This document shows positions 48,490-51,642 of a stretch of DNA of 51,642 nucleotides, piece after piece; the first letter of the stretch is position 1, and every line of letters begins with the position of its first letter. The stretch spans positions 1 to 51,642 of the forward strand of contig CAJVGD010000023.1 in NCBI GenBank assembly GCA_910890315.1, in the 5' to 3' direction. This stretch comes from Serendipita indica DSM 11827. Taxonomy: Eukaryota > Basidiomycota > Agaricomycetes > Sebacinales > Serendipitaceae. The notes beneath the pieces were generated by a model, which saw nothing but the letters and a program-made list of their open reading frames with translations, did not search any database and was not told where the DNA came from. The translations under genes were made by a program, and so were the position numbers.

Positions 48490-49450
48490 CAGTTTCATTG
48501 GGAAATCAAAGGCGAGTTATTGAAAACTTCGGGGGTGATGAACCTTGGTAAGTGTTCCAAGGCAAGAGCCATTGTGGACCAAGTGAGTCGAAAAGTGGAC
48601 AGTATATGAGTGCGAGGAATGTGATGTTTCCTCGTCGTAACAATTCCGTTGGGGATCTTGTCTCTCTGTGATGCTAAAAGTCCCCAACGTCTTTGGATTT
48701 GGGCATGCGAGAAAATAACAGTCAGGAGGCCAAACATGTTGCTCATCCCAATTGTATCTCCTCGAGATAGGGCAAGGGGAGAGTATATGGACTAAGAGGG
48801 GTCAAATGGTTGAGGAAGGGTGATCCGACGAGGTAGAGACATCGGAGATGGCGAAGTGCGGTGATTTGGCTGGGCAACTCCTTTGGGTAGTTGATATTCC
48901 CAAAGAGGAGAGAAAAGTGAGTCCGTGAAAGCGCGAAATGTCGACGGTAATGTAATGTATACCCTGGGCCTATTCGATCCAAAGCAGCCTGAGTTTGGCA
49001 AGAAGTTGGTATTCCAGACAAAGTCGCAGTAGAGTTCGTCGAATTTCGCAGCAGTGCGATCACACGGAGGAAGAAGGCACTCACAAACGGCGCACAGTCC
49101 GCCGTGAAGCGGTTGGGAGAATGAGCGTCTTGACGAGGCTCTTTAAATCTCTCTTAGAGGCCCTCTGTGAGTCACTTTGGGTGAGTGCATGATATAGCTT
49201 TTGGGTTTGATAGAATGTATATGTGCAAACGGTCGTATAGAGTGCGGCAGTAGCCGGTCCACGCCATTGCGTACAGACCAGTGGAATGGTGGAAAGTAGG
49301 TGTTCTCAATAGACATTCGAGGCCAGTCGTTGTTCATGTACTCCTCGGAAGATTGTAGAAAGACGATAAGAAGGATTTCAGGTGGGAGGAGCGCCGCCTT
49401 CGACGTGTTTTCGCGCTGATAAACAGTAAGTTTAACATCTATGGTTCAAT
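48490..49450 (-). pseudogene. F-box/LRR gene remnant
   Basis: On the minus strand an F-box-like start ALLPPEILLIVFLQSSEEY lies near 49410, followed in another frame by WTGYCRTLYDRLHIY (the conserved region after the F-box) near 49260, and at 48743-49084 a leucine-rich segment (ITALRHLRCLYLVGSPFLNH). The pieces are in the right order for one gene of the same family as those at 35-38 kb, but frame changes and missing repeats suggest a pseudogene. Confidence 0.5.
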
Positions 49451-49779
49451 GTAAAGGGTTGAAGATGGTAAAGCACGCACCCGACAGGATAGACTCATTC
49501 TGCGCGGCCTTGATAGGTAAGCCGAGGTTGTATTTTGATACCACGGCGGTGTACCGACGGACTGAGAAGAGAAGTTTAACGCGGCTCATTATGAAGAGTC
49601 GTTGATAGGTCAGGCACTTTGGCCAAGGAAGACGGAGCGAACTTAAGATGGCATCAAGCGCCCAAGCTGTTTACAGGTCCTGTTGCTGTACTGATATCGG
49701 TCAACAGTATAGTTCAGTTCTAGATACATGTATGATCAAAGACGGCCAAGAAGAAGTCATTTACTGGATGATGATCTCT

Positions 49780-51620
49780 ACATCCCTTTGATGCTTAGCC
49801 TTCATTGCAGACCGAAACTTCTTTAGCACAGTATCGCTGACTCTACAGTCCACTATCGTCAGCCTCGTCAAACGACTCAACGGGATATCGTCCGTCGGGG
49901 TAAACTCAGACAACCTCTGAGCCGGTAGCCGAAATTGTCAGCGATTCAATCTCCTTAAATGCTTGTAGGGCAAGTATCGCGATGTTGATGTCCTCCGCGA
50001 TTAATGCTGTCCCCTGAAGTACTAGCCGTGATGGTCAGCTCGCGTATGCCAGGCGCATGTTCCTTTGTGATACTCCACGCTCCGATATCAAATGGATGCT
50101 GGATGAAGAGTTTGAGGATCTTAATTTGGGCATGCGAACGACGTCTTGAAGGGTGACATATTCGCGAATCGGACATTCGAGGTTTTGAGAGAAGGGACGG
50201 TCGTATGCGTTGTTCCGTGCGACTTTAGAATCGAAGTGTTGATTATATACAAACTCTCCACTTTATCTGCTGCGGAGAGACAAGTTTGCATATCCTCCTT
50301 CGCCAATTGGAATTGGTCACCATGAGTGTCCGTAGGTTTGACACCGTTCGCTGTAGAAGAGATCTTGGAAGGAAGTTGTGGGAGATTGCGAGGCTTACTC
50401 CAACGCCTTGGAGAATCTCCGTTTCTTCGAGTACCTCGTAGGGGACCTGAGACCGGATTCCGCTCCGTATAGAGTATGGATGAGGATGAACCGTCAATCA
50501 TGCCGAGTAACTGGAGCAAGCTCACGCAGGAATGTGTCATGCTCGGTCACGAAGTAGGCTGAACATTGTCAATCACTTCAAACGCTTCGTATCGCTTGAA
50601 CGTGAGTTGCAGAAAGTCCAACAGATGAAACCGAAAGCAAGCTTTGCCTTTGTCAGGGTATAAAAGGCATTATCGTACGTGTAAGCACGTGGAAGCAGGT
50701 TTCCTAATCGTGCAGCGCAGTGGCGTGCGGTCCTTTGGTGCGAGGCTGATATAGTCATGGTGTGGGATCGCGATAGGCTGCCATATGGCTGGATAACTCT
50801 CTACGATATCCCGCCAGAATTGACAGACCGAGCCGAGTTTGAACGCAGTAAGGGTGGCTTCCCTCGCCTGTACCCTCGTTCAAGCGATGCTTCTTCTTGC
50901 TCCATATTCACCAGGAAAATCTGTCGCCATATCTCGACAGGAATTCGTCGTCATTATCGTAGGATATCCTGCTTTCTCTCCATATCCCTGGTATATTGGG
51001 ACAAGAGAGAAGAAAGTCGTTCGGTGCAGGCAGCGAGCGTGGATAGGTACGTACGCTCAGCGATGAGAACGTGTTCGCACTCTGGTATTTTCTTCTCAGC
51101 ACCAGCAACTCGGCTTCCAACTCGTGAAGAAGCTGGGTGGAAGTTGCTGCTTGACGGCACTACCGCACTCGATCACCTCGTTGAAGATTTCCGATGCTTC
51201 ATCGTAAGGAGCATCAGTACTTGTGCTCGCTGTGATGGCGTCGAGGGAGCAAGCTTTCGCCTCGCGACGACGGCGCATTTATCCTGAGAATGCACGCTTC
51301 TCAGACTAGTCGCTACTTGCACCGCATCTGAGTATCTTTTCATCACCTTTTGTCTCCTCTCTGTCAATAACGAGGCGCTCAGTTCATTTTCAGGAGCGCG
51401 TCGTGCGTTCGTCTTGGGATATAAGATTCTGGATATAGTCGCGCTCCTTTGGTGTAGGAATGCGTATCTGGCTCCATCCCAGGATGGATAGACGTTCAAG
51501 GTCGCCGGATGGTGCAGGCATGCTGGCGTGGTTGACGTTGGCCACGTCGACGAGTAGTCCAGAGCAGAAGAACCCTTAGGAAGACAGTCAAGGGAACAGT
51601 GGCGCTGACCCCAGAACACC
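49780..51620 (-). pseudogene. Second degraded minus-strand locus, probably F-box related
   Basis: Short minus-strand frames occur in succession: a Ser/Lys/Arg-rich piece at 51173-51619 (QKVMKRYSDAVQVATSL), a piece around 51000-51200 with EASEIFNEVIECGSAVKQQL and ELEAELLVLRRKYQ-like helices, one at 50573-50758 (TLTKAKLAFGFICW), and one at 50121-50540. The helical N-terminal pieces and scattered Leu-rich pieces recall F-box proteins with an N-terminal coiled coil, but no F-box core is visible and frames do not join. The plus-strand frame at 50757-51287 overlaps and looks fortuitous. Confidence 0.3.
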
Positions 51621-51642
51621 CGAGGTTGCTGGCTCTTCTGAG

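Noticed and set aside
50757-51287. Plus-strand 176-codon frame with a GWITLYD start resembling a WW domain
   Set aside because: The second Trp and the spacing of a WW domain are absent, and minus-strand pieces in the same place look more protein-like.
1-51642. CRISPR array, bacterial operon or phage features
   Set aside because: The window is clearly eukaryotic with spliceosomal introns; the only regular repeats are WD40-coding units and LTRs.

Overview
The window looks like nuclear DNA of a filamentous basidiomycete, most likely a plant-associated Agaricomycete of the Rhizoctonia type. Genes carry many short (about 43-58 nt) GT-AG introns, often with CTAAY/CTGAC-like branch sites. The gene content fits as well: secreted type B carboxylesterases, a cutinase, a CBM1-linked GH53 galactanase, GH5, group B flavin monooxygenases, F-box/LRR proteins and a SesB-NACHT-WD40 receptor. 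The organism is inferred from these families, not proven.

Layout. 1-2.8 kb: two unrecognised ORFs, then about 2 kb with no recognisable gene. 2.8-8.4 kb: three tandem carboxylesterase copies on the + strand (first 5'-truncated, second with a one-base frame change, third intact). 9.2-11.75 kb: a convergent pair, cutinase (+) and GH53 endo-beta-1,4-galactanase (-). 12.3-13.1 kb: a doubtful minus-strand gene. 13.4-16.4 kb: two paralogous 160-residue proteins, each with a TATA box, resembling beta-trefoil I66-type protease inhibitors. 17.5-22.6 kb: a large minus-strand NLR-like gene with a SesB-type esterase domain, a NACHT ATPase and thirteen nearly identical 43-residue WD40 repeats. 23-25.6 kb: fragmented low-complexity coding remnants. 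26.2-35.4 kb: a Ty3/gypsy LTR retrotransposon (chromovirus type) on the minus strand with nearly identical 428-bp LTRs. 35.4-38.1 kb: two divergent F-box/LRR genes, one probably cut short beside the element. 38.4-47.9 kb: three FMO/BVMO-like flavin monooxygenase paralogues (two +, one -) with a secreted GH5 gene among them. 48.2-51.6 kb: remains of further F-box/LRR genes.

How the parts fit. The esterases, cutinase, galactanase and GH5 all have or imply secretion signals and would attack plant esters, cutin, pectic galactan and beta-glucan. The small inhibitor-like proteins and flavin monooxygenases could serve defence or detoxification. The NLR-like gene belongs to the fungal family that includes allorecognition and immune receptors. 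The region is a typical accessory one: tandem duplication, intermediate decay states, a fresh retroelement and a repeat-driven receptor.

Two themes deserve attention. First, the WD40 array differs only at a few codons per repeat, the pattern of a rapidly diversifying recognition surface. Second, several otherwise well conserved genes (esterase 2, NLR, monooxygenases A and C, GH5) carry small frame changes. These are either recent decay or assembly indels, and read evidence is needed to separate the two.
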